From: Bradyrhizobium diazoefficiens
GTDB lineage: Bacteria; Pseudomonadota; Alphaproteobacteria; Rhizobiales; Xanthobacteraceae
Assembly (NCBI RefSeq): GCF_016616885.1
Contig: NZ_CP067102.1
Location: forward strand, 3,190,501 to 3,254,500
Direction: 5' to 3'
DNA: 64,000 bases
Numbering within the stretch: the stretch's first letter is position 1; each line of letters begins with the position of its first letter. Below are positions 40,747 to 49,950 of this stretch, piece after piece. The position numbers and the translations under genes were made by a program. Under the pieces are notes generated by a model that did not search any database, was not told the origin of the DNA, and saw nothing but the letters and a program-made list of their open reading frames with translations.

Positions 40747-40856
40747 CGGTCAATCTCCCCTGCATGAGATCTGCCATTTCGCTCTCCCAAGCGCCCTGGC
40801 CGATCCGTGAACGAGGCCGTCGGGTTCTCCCAAACCGTTCGGTCTCGCCCCTTTCT

Positions 40857-40874
40857 CAGCGAAAGCCGTGCCAA
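40857..40874 (-). promoter_or_regulatory. Sigma-54 promoter of the flgF operon
   Basis: On the minus strand, TTGGCACGGCTTTCGCT has GG (40872-40871) and GC (40860-40859) separated by exactly ten bases. TTGGCACG matches the -24 consensus, and TCGC departs by one base from TTGC at -12. The predicted start of transcription is near 40847. Confidence 0.72.
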
Positions 40875-41130
40875 CTTGAAATAATGCGCAAATACAATGG
40901 GTTGGCTATTTTCCGGCGGCGCGGGTGGGGGGCAGAAAGGTTCTGTTAGCCATGTTTGCCCGGCAGATTTTTCCTAGCGGAGGCCCAATCGAAAGATTCC
41001 GTTAACCATTATTACCGTAGCGTTTGCTTGTAAGAGGAGCGCTTTGCGCTGGGGCATTTGTATCGCGTCACTGTCTGCCAGGAGGCTTCGCTCTTTCGAC
41101 CCATTTTGAGATGAGCGAGCCCGGACGATC
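40875..41130 (+). promoter_or_regulatory. fliL upstream region with CtrA half-site
   Basis: The region contains TTAACC at 41002-41007 followed by ATTATTACCG, a partial CtrA-type site about 125 bases before fliL. No complete TTAA-N7-TTAA box was seen here. No gene is present. Confidence 0.4.
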
Positions 41131-41631
41131 ATGGCAGAGAATGAAGCGGAAGGCGGCGCAACCGCCGAAGGCGCGGAAGCCGCTGCCCCCAAAAGCAAGT
41201 TCAAGCTGATCCTGATCATTGTCGGCGCGCTGGTCGTGCTCGGCGGCGGCGCCGCAACCTGGTTCCTGTTCTTCCGCCATGGCGAAGACGAGCACCATGC
41301 CGAGGCGGCGCCCCCGCCGAAGCCGCCGGTCTTCGTCGAAGTGCCCGACATGATGGTCAACCTCGCCGGCGCGCCCGGCGAACGCGTGCAATATCTCAAG
41401 CTCAAGATCGTGCTCGAGCTGAAGGAAGAGAAGCAGGTCGAGGCGATCAAGCCGACGATGCCGCGCGTGACCGACATCTTCCAGACCTATGTGCGCGAGC
41501 TCCGCTCCTCCGACCTCAACGGCTCCGCCGGCGTCTTCCGCCTCAAGGAAGAGCTGACCAAGCGCGTCAACGCCGCGGTCGCGCCGGTGCAGGTCAGCGC
41601 GGTGCTGTTCAAGGAAGTCGTGCTCCAGTGA
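41131..41631 (+). CDS. fliL: Flagellar basal-body protein FliL
   Basis: The 166-residue protein has a short cytoplasmic N-terminus, one transmembrane helix (FKLILIIVGALVVLGGGAAT, residues 27-46) and a periplasmic FliL domain (YLKLKIVLELKEEKQVEAIK; SAVLFKEVVLQ at the end). FliL associates with stators and increases torque. It is followed by fliM after 30 bases, as in Caulobacter fliLM. Confidence 0.93.
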   Translation: MAENEAEGGATAEGAEAAAPKSKFKLILIIVGALVVLGGGAATWFLFFRHGEDEHHAEAAPPPKPPVFVEVPDMMVNLAGAPGERVQYLKLKIVLELKEEKQVEAIKPTMPRVTDIFQTYVRELRSSDLNGSAGVFRLKEELTKRVNAAVAPVQVSAVLFKEVVLQ

Positions 41632-41661
41632 GGATGCTGCGGAAGGGGACGGGCTAGCGTC

Positions 41662-42864
41662 ATGGCCGGCAACGAGCAGATGGACCAGGATGCGATTGCC
41701 GCCCAATGGGAGGCGTCGCTCGATTCCGAGGATCCCGCGGAGGCCGCGAAGGCTGCTGCCGAAAACGAACTATCGGAGACCATGGCCCTGCAATGGGCGG
41801 CCATGGTCGAGGATGGCAGCCGCGATCTCGGCAACGGCAAGAACTCCGGCGAGCGGGTGCTGTCGCAGGAGGAGATCGACAATCTCCTCGGCTTCACCGT
41901 CGGCGACGTCACGCTCGACGACCATTCCGGCATCCGCGCGATCATCGATTCGGCGATGGTCTCCTACGAGCGTCTGCCGATGCTCGAAATCGTCTTCGAC
42001 CGCCTAGTGCGGTTGCTGACGACGTCCTTGCGCAATTTCACCTCCGACAACGTCGAAGTCTCGCTCGACCGCATCACCTCGGTGCGCTTCGGCGACTACA
42101 TGAACTCGATCCCGCTGCCTGCCGTGCTCTCGGTCTTCAAGGCCGAGGAGTGGGACAATTTCGGCATGGCGACGGTCGATTCCAGTCTGATCTACTCGAT
42201 GATCGACGTGCTGCTCGGTGGCCGCCGCGGTTCGAGCCAGCTCCGCATCGAGGGGCGGCCCTACACCACGATCGAGACCGAGCTGGTCAAGCGCCTGGTC
42301 GAGGTGGTGCTGGCGGACGCCGAGCAGGCGTTCCGGCCGCTGTCGCCGGTAACCTTCACGATCGACCGGCTCGAGACCAATCCGCGCTTCGCCGCGATCA
42401 GCCGTCCCGCCAACGCCGCGATCCTGGTGCGCCTGCGCATCGACATGGAAGATCGCGGCGGTAACATCGAACTGCTGTTGCCTTACGCGACCATCGAACC
42501 GATCCGGGCCGTCCTGCTCCAGATGTTCATGGGCGAGAAGTTCGGCCGCGACCCGATCTGGGAAGGCCATTTCGCCACCGAGATCGTGCAGGCCGAGATT
42601 TCCGTCGACGCCGTGCTCTACGAGGCCGACATTCCGCTCAAGCAGCTGATGCGGCTGAAGGTCGGCGACACGCTGCCGCTGGACATGCGCGCCGATGCCA
42701 ATGTCACCGTGCGCTGCGGCGACGTCACGATCACCGAAGGACGCATGGGCCGGGTCGGGGAGCGCGTTGCGATCCGCGTGACGAAACCCCTGCGCAAGCC
42801 AAGTACGACACTTGCGATGTTCGAGAAGGTGGACGAACAGAACAAGCTAATGGAGGCCCCATGA
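41662..42864 (+). CDS. fliM: Flagellar motor switch protein FliM
   Basis: The 400-residue protein contains the FliM signature (VLSQEEIDNLLGFTVGD; RLPMLEIVFDRLVRLLTTSL) and a SpoA-type C-terminal domain (LPLDMRADANVTVRCGDVTI). An N-terminal extension of about 65 residues precedes the QEEID motif. It binds CheY-P and sets rotation direction. Its stop overlaps the next start (ATGA). Confidence 0.95.
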   Translation: MAGNEQMDQDAIAAQWEASLDSEDPAEAAKAAAENELSETMALQWAAMVEDGSRDLGNGKNSGERVLSQEEIDNLLGFTVGDVTLDDHSGIRAIIDSAMVSYERLPMLEIVFDRLVRLLTTSLRNFTSDNVEVSLDRITSVRFGDYMNSIPLPAVLSVFKAEEWDNFGMATVDSSLIYSMIDVLLGGRRGSSQLRIEGRPYTTIETELVKRLVEVVLADAEQAFRPLSPVTFTIDRLETNPRFAAISRPANAAILVRLRIDMEDRGGNIELLLPYATIEPIRAVLLQMFMGEKFGRDPIWEGHFATEIVQAEISVDAVLYEADIPLKQLMRLKVGDTLPLDMRADANVTVRCGDVTITEGRMGRVGERVAIRVTKPLRKPSTTLAMFEKVDEQNKLMEAP

Positions 42865-43307
42865 ACCACTCCCTGGGAATGGCGATCGAGACGCTGGTGG
42901 CTATCCTGCTGATGCTCACGATCGGCTACTGCATCCTGCTCAACAAGCGGCTGACGCGGCTGAAGGCGGACGAGCATTCGCTGAAGGCTGTGATCGGCGA
43001 GCTCATCACCGCGACCGAGATCGCCGAGCGCGCGATCGGCGGGCTCAAGCTCGCGGTGCGCGACGTCAACGAGAATCTCGGCAGCCAGCTTGCCGCCGCC
43101 ACGCAGATGTCCGACCAGCTCCACAAGCAGCTCGGCGAGGCCGATAACGTGGTGCGTCGCCTCTCCAAGATCGCGATCGCGGCGCGCCCCGTCACGAATC
43201 CGGACATGGCGACCGCGCCCGCGGCCAAGCCGTCTCCGGCGAAGGCGGTGGCAGCCGCCGCCGAAGCCTTCTCCGAGCGCCGAAGGTCCAACGGCCTTGC
43301 TGCATAA
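42861..43307 (+). CDS. DUF6468-like flagellar-cluster membrane protein
   Basis: The 148-residue protein has one N-terminal transmembrane helix (IETLVAILLMLTIGYCILLN) and a cytoplasmic helical segment of about 90 residues with coiled-coil character (IGELITATEIAERAIGGLKL). An Ala/Pro/Lys-rich tail follows. It resembles the uncharacterised DUF6468 proteins seen next to fliM in alphaproteobacteria. It is translationally coupled to fliM and followed after nine bases by the MotE-like gene. Confidence 0.78.
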   Translation: MNHSLGMAIETLVAILLMLTIGYCILLNKRLTRLKADEHSLKAVIGELITATEIAERAIGGLKLAVRDVNENLGSQLAAATQMSDQLHKQLGEADNVVRRLSKIAIAARPVTNPDMATAPAAKPSPAKAVAAAAEAFSERRRSNGLAA

Positions 43308-43316
43308 AGTCAGGGT

Positions 43317-44075
43317 ATGAAGTCCTTTCGTAACATCCGCGTCATTCCGGTCGTCCTGGTTGCGGTCGCAGGTCTCGCCACACTGAAAGTGGCGGGGCTC
43401 GTGATCAATGGCGGCTATGTCTTCGACTACCAGCCGAAGCAAGTGAAGAAGTCCTGGGCGCAGGAGAATTTGAATTTTCCCGGGGGCGAGGACCCTGACA
43501 TCACCGGCTCGACGCATGGCGCGCCGAAGGAAGCGCCGAAGCCGGCCGCGCCCGAGACCAAGCCCGAGGGCACCCCGGTCAAGATGGACGAGGCTCAGCC
43601 GCAGGTTTCGGCCTCGGAGCGCGCGATCCTGGAACGGCTGCAGGCGCGCCGCCAGGAGATCGAGTCCCGCCAGCGCGAGATCGATATCCGCGAGAGCCTT
43701 TTGAAGTCGGCCGAGAAGCGCATCGAGAACAAGGTCGAGGAGATGAAGGCGGTGGAATCCCGCATCACCGCGACTCAGGCCGAGCAGAAGGCCGCGGAGG
43801 CCCAGCGCTTGAAGGGCCTCGTGACCATGTATGAGGGCATGAAGCCCAAGGACGCCGCGCGGGTGTTCGACCGGCTGGAAATGGGCGTGCTGATCGAGAT
43901 CGCCTCGGCGATCGCTCCGCGCAAGATGTCCGACATCCTCGGATTGATGTCGTCCGAAGCTGCCGAGCGGCTGACGGTCGAGATGGCGCGCCGCGCCAAT
44001 GGGGGCGGGGATCAGGCTGCTTCCGCCGGCGATCTTCCCAAGATCGACGGCAAGCCGACGCAAAAGCCGAATTGA
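43317..44075 (+). CDS. motE: MotE-like flagellar protein (MgtE N-terminal type)
   Basis: The 252-residue protein has a hydrophobic N-terminal segment (VIPVVLVAVAGLATLKVAGL) that may be a signal or anchor. A charged coiled coil follows (about residues 95-165, RRQEIESRQREIDIRESLLK), then a C-terminal domain of two helix-turn-helix repeats (MYEGMKPKDAARVFDRLEMG; LGLMSSEAAERLTVEMA). This is the MgtE-N/FliG-like fold of MotE, a periplasmic chaperone for the stator partner MotC in rhizobia. MotC is not in the window. Confidence 0.8.
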   Translation: MKSFRNIRVIPVVLVAVAGLATLKVAGLVINGGYVFDYQPKQVKKSWAQENLNFPGGEDPDITGSTHGAPKEAPKPAAPETKPEGTPVKMDEAQPQVSASERAILERLQARRQEIESRQREIDIRESLLKSAEKRIENKVEEMKAVESRITATQAEQKAAEAQRLKGLVTMYEGMKPKDAARVFDRLEMGVLIEIASAIAPRKMSDILGLMSSEAAERLTVEMARRANGGGDQAASAGDLPKIDGKPTQKPN

Positions 44076-44085
44076 GGACTCATAC

Positions 44086-44100
44086 TTAAGAAGTCCTTAA
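44086..44100. promoter_or_regulatory. CtrA box upstream of the TPR protein gene
   Basis: TTAAGAAGTCCTTAA is an exact TTAA-N7-TTAA match, 75 bases before the likely start at 44176. It suggests separate cell-cycle control of the large gene downstream. Confidence 0.72.
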
Positions 44101-44175
44101 TTGGCAAAACCTACATTCGAAGGCATGGGCCGGCACCAGTGCCGGCGTGGACCCGTCGAGCTGGAAGAATTGCCA

Positions 44176-47100
44176 ATGGCGCGAGAGGCTGCCGCTGGAA
44201 TTGTGTCGCGAGCCCGCGCTTCGGCGCTGGGGCTGTCGCGCCATGTCCGGAAAGCGCACGTGCTGGCAGCCTGCCTCCTGATCAGCCTTGGAGCGCCCGC
44301 GCGTGCCGCTGATGCGGTCCGGGGCGAGGCGAGTTTTTCGGCCGGTGGCGGCTTTGCCCGTCTCGTCATCAAGCTCGGCGAGGACGTTCCCTCCGAGGTG
44401 ACGACCGCCGGCTCCATTCTCATCATCCGCTTCGACCGTCCCGTCGACGTTCCCGTCGAACGCGTGCCGGAAGGCGCGCCCGACTACGTCAACTCTGCCC
44501 GGCGCGATCCCGACGGCAGCGCTATCCGGCTGTCGCTGGCGCGGCGCGTCACCGTCAACACCATGAATGCCGGCGAGCGTACCTTCGTCGATCTGATGCC
44601 GGAAGGCTGGAAGGGGCCGCCACCGAGCCTGCCTCAGGAGGTGGTCAAGGAACTCGCCGAGCGCGCGCGCGCCGCCGAGCGCGCACTACGCGCCCAGCGC
44701 GCCGCGGCCGAAGGCAAGAAGCGTCCGCCGATCCGCGTGCGCGCCTCGATGCAGCCGACCTTCGTGCGCTTCGTGTTCGAGATGCCCGACGGCGTCGGCG
44801 TCTCCTCCGTGCTCAACGAGCAGAAGCTGACGCTCGCCTTCAACGCCAATCTCAGCTTCGACCTCGCGGATGCCGTCGTCGCCGCACCGCCGAACGTCGC
44901 CTCGATCAAGCAGAAGTCCGATATCGACCAGACCAGCATCGAGATCGCGCTGATCGGCGATTCCGACGTGCACTCCTTCCGCGACGACAAGAACTACGTC
45001 GTCGACATCGCCTTCCAGCCCGACAAGGGCAAGATGGCGGCGACGCCCGAAGCCGCGATCGCGAAAGCCGAAGCCGGCGGTCATGGGCCGGCCGCTGAAA
45101 AGCCGGCGGCCGCGAAGCCGAATGACGCTCATGGCGAGATCAAGCCGCCGACCTCGGAGACGATCGCGCGCGAAGCCAAGATCGAGGTCAAGCCCGAGGT
45201 GAAATCGGAGGCGAAGCCGGAAGCGCCCGCTGCGATGCCGCCCGCCGAGGCGCCAAAGCCGGCACCGGCGATCACCTCGACCGAAGCTCCGCACGTCACG
45301 GAAGCGCCCAAGCCTGTGCCGCCCGCAATGGAAGCCGCCGCGCCGGCTGTTCCTGCGAAGCCGGTGGTAACCGAAGCTGTCAACGAGGCCGTGAAGGAAG
45401 CCGCGAAGGAGCCGGTCAAGGAAGCGCCCAGGGAGGCGATCAAGCCTGCGCCCGTCGAGGCCCAAGCTTCGCCACCGCCCGCGGCGGCCAGCGTCGATGC
45501 GCGTCGCGACAGCGACGGCCTGCGCGTGACGTTCCCGATTCCTGTTGCAACGCCGGCCGCCGCGTTCCGCCGCGGCGACACGGTGTGGCTGGTGTTCGAC
45601 ACGCCAAAGCCGATTGACGTCGAGGCGATCCGCGCCCGAGGCGGCGCGATGATCGGCGAGGTCAGCCGCATGCCGCTCGCGAAGGGGCAGGCGGTGCGCA
45701 TCCGTCTCACCCGTCCGCTGGTCTACTCGCTGACCAGCGAGGAGGTCGGCAAGGAGACCAACTGGCTGTTGACGCTCGCCGACAAGATCCAGGCAACGCC
45801 GTTGCCGCTGATGATGTCGCGCAACATCACCGATCCCGCGCTCGCCAACATCGCCATTCCTTTTGCCAATCCAGGCCTGCTGCACAAGCTCACCGACCCC
45901 GATGCCGGCGACATGCTCTATGTCGTCACCGCGCAGCGGCCGGTCCGCGGCTTCATCAAGCGGCAGGATCTCGTCGATCTCTCGCTGCTGGAATCCGCCC
46001 ATGGCATCGCGATCCGGCCGAACTCGGACGAGGTCGGCGTCGAGGTCGGATCGGACAAGGTCATTCTCGGCAAGAAGAGTGGCCTGACGCTGTCGCCGGT
46101 CGACGTCTCGGCGGAGCGCGCACCGACGGCGGTGCGGCCGGTCTTCAATCCCGAGGGCTGGCGCAAGGGCCAGGCGGAAGATTTCTGGACCCGCCAGAGC
46201 GATCTGATCACGGCGATCTCGGCCGTCGAGCCGGCGCAGCGTTCGCTGCCGCGGCTCGATCTCGCCCAGTTCTACATGTCGCGCGCGATGTATCACGAAG
46301 CCAAGTCCGTGACCGAATTGATGCTGAGCGATCCCCTCAACAAGGAGGAGAGCAGTGCGCTGATTATCCACGCCATCGCGAGCATCCTGATCGGGCGGCC
46401 GGCACAGGGCCTGAAGGATCTCGCCAATCCCGTGATCGGCAACAGTCACGATTCCCAGCTCTGGAAGGCGCTCGCCTATGCGCGCCAGGGCAAATGGGCG
46501 GACGCCCGCGAAAAATTCAAGAATGTCGAATTCGCCATCGCCTCGCTGCCGCTCGACATCCAGCGCATCGTGACGATGGATGCGATGCGCGCCTCGCTCG
46601 AGGTGAAGGACTATGCCGGCGCTTCCAAGCGCCGCGGCGAGATCGAGGTGGTCGGCGTGTCGCCAGAGGCCGGGCCCGGCTTTGCCGTGCTGCACGGCCG
46701 GCTCGCCGAGGCGCTCGGCCACGACAAGGACGCGCTCGACGACTACAAATTCGCCGCCGCCTCGAACGACCGGCCGGCCGCCGCCGAAGCCAAGCAGCTC
46801 CAGGTCGCGCTGCGGCAGAAGCGTGACGAGATCAGCAAGGAAGACGCGCTGAAGGAGCTCGAGACGCTGTCGATGACCTGGCGCGGCGACGCGATCGAGG
46901 TCAAGACGCTGCAGATGCTGTCGCAGCTTTATTCCGAGAACGGACGCTATCGCGACGCGCTCACCGCGGCGCGCACCGCGACCAGGCTGCAGCCGAACGC
47001 GGAAGCCTCGCGCCAGGCGCAGGATCTGGCGTCGGACCTGTTCACGCAGATCTTCCTCGGGCCGAAGGGCGATGAGCTGCCGCCGGTCGAGGCGCTCGGG

Positions 47101-47925
47101 ATGTTCTACGAGTTCCGCGAGCTGACGCCGATCGGCCGACGCGGTGACGAACTGATCCGGCGCCTGGCCGATCGTCTCGCCTCGATCGATCTGCTCGACC
47201 AGGCCGCCGAGCTCCTGCAATACCAGGTCGACCACCGGCTCGAAGGCGCGGCGCGCGCGCAGGTCGCCGCGCGTCTTGCCATGATCTATCTCGCCAACCG
47301 CAAGCCCGACATGGCGATCACGGCGCTGCGCGCAAGCCGCATCAGCGACCTCTCCGGCGAGTTGCGGCAGCAGCGCCTGCTGCTCGAGGCGCGCGCGCAG
47401 AGCGATGTCGGCCGCCATGACCTCGCGCTCGACATCGTTTCCAACGTCAGTGGGCGCGAGGTGCTGCGGCTGCGGTCCGACATCTTCTGGGCGGGGCGGC
47501 GCTGGCGCGAATCCGCCGAGCAGATCGAGCTCTATTACGGCGACCGCTTCCGCGACTTCAAGCCGCTCAACGCGGTGGAGAAGAGCGACATCATCCGTGC
47601 CGCCGTCGGCTATGCGCTCGCCGACGACTCGATCGGGCTGTCGCGCTTCCGCGAGAAATACGCCCCCCTGATGAGCGAGAGCGCCGACCGGCTCGCCTTC
47701 GACATCGCCAGCAAGCCGGCCGCGGCGTCCAGCGCCGAATTCGCCGAGATTGCGAAACTTGCCGCAAGCGTCGACACGCTCGACGGCTTCCTCCGCGAGA
47801 TGAAGCAGCGCTTCCCCGATGCCACTGCGCGCGCACCCGCCGCTCCGCAGGCCAAGGACGAGACCGATCATACCGGCTCGCTACCGACGATCCCCGTCGT
47901 GCGGCAGATCAAGATGACGCGGTAG
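44176..47925 (+). CDS. Large periplasmic TPR-repeat protein in the flagellar cluster
   Basis: The 1249-residue protein has a signal peptide (HVLAACLLISLGAPARAADA). An N-terminal beta-rich module contains FARLVIKLGEDVPSEV and a related block recurs near residue 450, DSDGLRVTFPIPVATPAAAF, so this module may be repeated. A Lys/Pro/Ala/Glu-rich linker covers about residues 295-435. The C-terminal half (about 690-1180) is alpha-helical with TPR-like pairs (LRTARTATRLQPNAEASRQA-type spacing; ARLAMIYLANRKPDMAITAL). It is likely anchored in or secreted to the periplasm. It lies between motE and fliP, and its conservation in flagellar clusters suggests a motor-related scaffold, but the function is unknown. 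A TTG codon at 44101 would extend it across the CtrA box and is rejected; ATG 44176 has GGAAG upstream. Confidence 0.85.
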   Translation: MAREAAAGIVSRARASALGLSRHVRKAHVLAACLLISLGAPARAADAVRGEASFSAGGGFARLVIKLGEDVPSEVTTAGSILIIRFDRPVDVPVERVPEGAPDYVNSARRDPDGSAIRLSLARRVTVNTMNAGERTFVDLMPEGWKGPPPSLPQEVVKELAERARAAERALRAQRAAAEGKKRPPIRVRASMQPTFVRFVFEMPDGVGVSSVLNEQKLTLAFNANLSFDLADAVVAAPPNVASIKQKSDIDQTSIEIALIGDSDVHSFRDDKNYVVDIAFQPDKGKMAATPEAAIAKAEAGGHGPAAEKPAAAKPNDAHGEIKPPTSETIAREAKIEVKPEVKSEAKPEAPAAMPPAEAPKPAPAITSTEAPHVTEAPKPVPPAMEAAAPAVPAKPVVTEAVNEAVKEAAKEPVKEAPREAIKPAPVEAQASPPPAAASVDARRDSDGLRVTFPIPVATPAAAFRRGDTVWLVFDTPKPIDVEAIRARGGAMIGEVSRMPLAKGQAVRIRLTRPLVYSLTSEEVGKETNWLLTLADKIQATPLPLMMSRNITDPALANIAIPFANPGLLHKLTDPDAGDMLYVVTAQRPVRGFIKRQDLVDLSLLESAHGIAIRPNSDEVGVEVGSDKVILGKKSGLTLSPVDVSAERAPTAVRPVFNPEGWRKGQAEDFWTRQSDLITAISAVEPAQRSLPRLDLAQFYMSRAMYHEAKSVTELMLSDPLNKEESSALIIHAIASILIGRPAQGLKDLANPVIGNSHDSQLWKALAYARQGKWADAREKFKNVEFAIASLPLDIQRIVTMDAMRASLEVKDYAGASKRRGEIEVVGVSPEAGPGFAVLHGRLAEALGHDKDALDDYKFAAASNDRPAAAEAKQLQVALRQKRDEISKEDALKELETLSMTWRGDAIEVKTLQMLSQLYSENGRYRDALTAARTATRLQPNAEASRQAQDLASDLFTQIFLGPKGDELPPVEALGMFYEFRELTPIGRRGDELIRRLADRLASIDLLDQAAELLQYQVDHRLEGAARAQVAARLAMIYLANRKPDMAITALRASRISDLSGELRQQRLLLEARAQSDVGRHDLALDIVSNVSGREVLRLRSDIFWAGRRWRESAEQIELYYGDRFRDFKPLNAVEKSDIIRAAVGYALADDSIGLSRFREKYAPLMSESADRLAFDIASKPAAASSAEFAEIAKLAASVDTLDGFLREMKQRFPDATARAPAAPQAKDETDHTGSLPTIPVVRQIKMTR

Positions 47926-47983
47926 GACCCCTGCTGCTGGCCTCTCGACCGAAGCCCGGCGATGACAGCGGAAGTCGCCGCCA

Positions 47984-48739
47984 CTACCCCCCGTAACTCT
48001 GCACCAGACTTCCCGCCACCAGCGACCAGCCGTCGACCAGCACGAAGAAGATCAGCTTGAAAGGTAGCGAGATCGTCGCGGGCGGCAGCATCATCATGCC
48101 CATCGACATCAGCACCGAGGCGACGACGAGGTCGATGATCAGGAAGGGGAGGAACAGCAGGAAGCCGATCTCGAAGGCGCGCTTCAGCTCGGAGATCATG
48201 AAGGCGGGGACGAGGATGCGCAGCGCGAGCTCGTCGGGTGTCGCCGGCGGCGGCTCGCCGGAGAGATCGAGAAACAGCTTCAGGTCTTTCTCGCGCACGT
48301 TCTTCTGCATGAAGCCGCGCAAGGGGACGGCGGCGCGCTGCAGCGCGTCCTCGACGCCGATCTGGTTGGCGACGAGCGGGCGGATGCCGTCGTCGTAGGA
48401 TTTCTGCAGCACCGGTCCCATCACGAAGAAGGTGAGGAACATCGCCAGCGCCAGGATCACCGAGTTGGGCGGCGCGGTCGCCGTGCCCATCGCGGTGCGC
48501 AGCAGCGACAGCACGACCACGATGCGCGTGAACGACGTCATCATGATCAGGATCGACGGTGCGATCGACAGCACCGTGAGCAGCGCGATCAGCTGGATCG
48601 CGCGCTCGGTGACGCCACCGCCGCCCTGGCCACCGAGATTGATGCTGATATCCTGCGCATGCGCAGGGGTGGCGAGCAAGGCCGCGGCGATCAGAACAGA
48701 AGGAACAAGAACTCTACGCGGGAATGACGGCAGCCTCAC
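47984..48739 (-). CDS. fliP: Flagellar export gate protein FliP
   Basis: The 251-residue protein has a cleavable signal (VLIAAALLATPAHAQDI), then SIAPSILIMMTSFTRIVVVL, FLTFFVMGPVLQKSYDDGIR and the C-terminal VASVLMSMGMMMLPPATISL. All are FliP signatures. It forms the core of the type III export gate with FliQ and FliR. The start is GTG at 48739 overlapping the fliO stop (GTGA). It is separated from fliQ-fliR, which lie on the other strand. Confidence 0.95.
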   Translation of the reverse strand: MRLPSFPRRVLVPSVLIAAALLATPAHAQDISINLGGQGGGGVTERAIQLIALLTVLSIAPSILIMMTSFTRIVVVLSLLRTAMGTATAPPNSVILALAMFLTFFVMGPVLQKSYDDGIRPLVANQIGVEDALQRAAVPLRGFMQKNVREKDLKLFLDLSGEPPPATPDELALRILVPAFMISELKRAFEIGFLLFLPFLIIDLVVASVLMSMGMMMLPPATISLPFKLIFFVLVDGWSLVAGSLVQSYGG

Positions 48740-49680
48740 GAAGACGGCTTCGGACGGCCGAGCAGCGAGGCCATCTCGTCTTCGAGATTTTCAAAGCTGG
48801 TCTTTTCCGGAGCCGGCCTGGCCGGCGGCGCCGGAGGAGGGGACGGCGGCTCGGCGCGGGCAGCGCGCGGCGGCGGCGCGGGCGGATCCGGGGCAACCGG
48901 CGGGGCGATGGTCTCGCCGCCGGGACGACGGAGCGCCGCCTCGAGGCGCTGGGCCATCTCGGCGAGATTTTGCTCGGCACTCGACGGCGCGGCGCTAGCC
49001 GCCGGCGGCGGAACGGGCGGAGCCTGCGGCACGGGCGGCGGAGGCGGTGGCGGCGGCGCGGCCGCGCGCTCGGCACGCACCGGCGGCACCTTCACCGGCT
49101 CGCTCTGACGCGGCGGGCGCGGCATCAGCGGCGGCTCGCTGCGCGCAACGCGCGGCGGCATCGGGTCGGGCGAAAAACCGCCAAGCGCCGGTTCGCCGCG
49201 GCGCTCAGTCAGAGCGGGCGCCGGCCGGCGGACTTCGTCGGCGAAGGACGGACGTGCCGGCTGCGGCGGCGGCTCGGGCATCTGCGGCTCGGGATGATCG
49301 AGCACTTCGGGGCGCGGCGCTTCGTCGGCCCAGCTGCCGGCATCGGGCATCGGGGCGAGGCGCGGCGGCTCGGCTACGCTGGGACGCTGCGGAATCTGGT
49401 CGCGGCCGGCTGCGGCGCGCACGATATTCGGCTCGACGACGATGTCGGTCGGGCCGCCGATCATCAGGAGATGTTCGACATTGTCACGCCGCACCAGCAC
49501 CAGGCGCCGGCGTCCATCGACTGCGGCCGCGTCGATCACGGCGAGCCGGGGCATCCTGCCGCGCTGGGTGTTGGCGCCGAGCCGGGTGGTCGCGAATCGG
49601 CGGACCAGCCACGCCGCGACGCCGATCAACGCCAGCACGACGATGAACGCGACGATGAAAGTGATAGGGCTACCGTTCAT
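48736..49680 (-). CDS. fliO: FliO-like export protein with long proline-rich tail
   Basis: The 314-residue protein has a short periplasmic start, one transmembrane helix (TFIVAFIVVLALIGVAAWLV, residues 6-25) and a FliO-like cytoplasmic domain (RGRMPRLAVIDAAAVDGRRR, then LVLVRRDNVEHLLMIGGPTD). A disordered Pro/Ala/Arg tail of about 200 residues follows. FliO stabilises FliP during gate assembly. Enterobacterial FliO is about 120 residues, so the tail is an unusual extension. ATG 49680 was chosen over an upstream TTG at 49695. Confidence 0.87.
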   Translation of the reverse strand: MNGSPITFIVAFIVVLALIGVAAWLVRRFATTRLGANTQRGRMPRLAVIDAAAVDGRRRLVLVRRDNVEHLLMIGGPTDIVVEPNIVRAAAGRDQIPQRPSVAEPPRLAPMPDAGSWADEAPRPEVLDHPEPQMPEPPPQPARPSFADEVRRPAPALTERRGEPALGGFSPDPMPPRVARSEPPLMPRPPRQSEPVKVPPVRAERAAAPPPPPPPPVPQAPPVPPPAASAAPSSAEQNLAEMAQRLEAALRRPGGETIAPPVAPDPPAPPPRAARAEPPSPPPAPPARPAPEKTSFENLEDEMASLLGRPKPSS

Positions 49681-49950
49681 ACCTGTCCCCGGCAAATGGC
49701 GCTTCTCTCGTGCCTATGGTCGGATGCGCCGACCACCGGCGTGCGATGCCCCAAAAACTGCGATCTTTTAACGTCCCGCGGCAAGTTTTGCCGTCCCCAA
49801 CTCTTAATAACCCATGAATCGCCCGATCCAAAATGACTTCTTGGCCTCTGCAGGGGGCGCCAAGCGGTTGGGTTAATGCGGCTTTTGGAATGGGTCAAAT
49901 CACGGGGGAAGCATGGCTTGTCTCAATCGGAAACACGCATCCGCCGCGCC

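Noticed and set aside
42618..44063. A 481-codon minus-strand frame opposite fliM and motE
   Set aside because: It covers several coupled plus-strand genes and shows no protein-like features.
44686..47871. A 1061-codon open frame on the minus strand, antisense to the TPR protein
   Set aside because: It has no domain, is rich in Arg, His and Leu, and lies fully inside a well-supported gene on the other strand. Long antisense frames are expected in GC-rich DNA.
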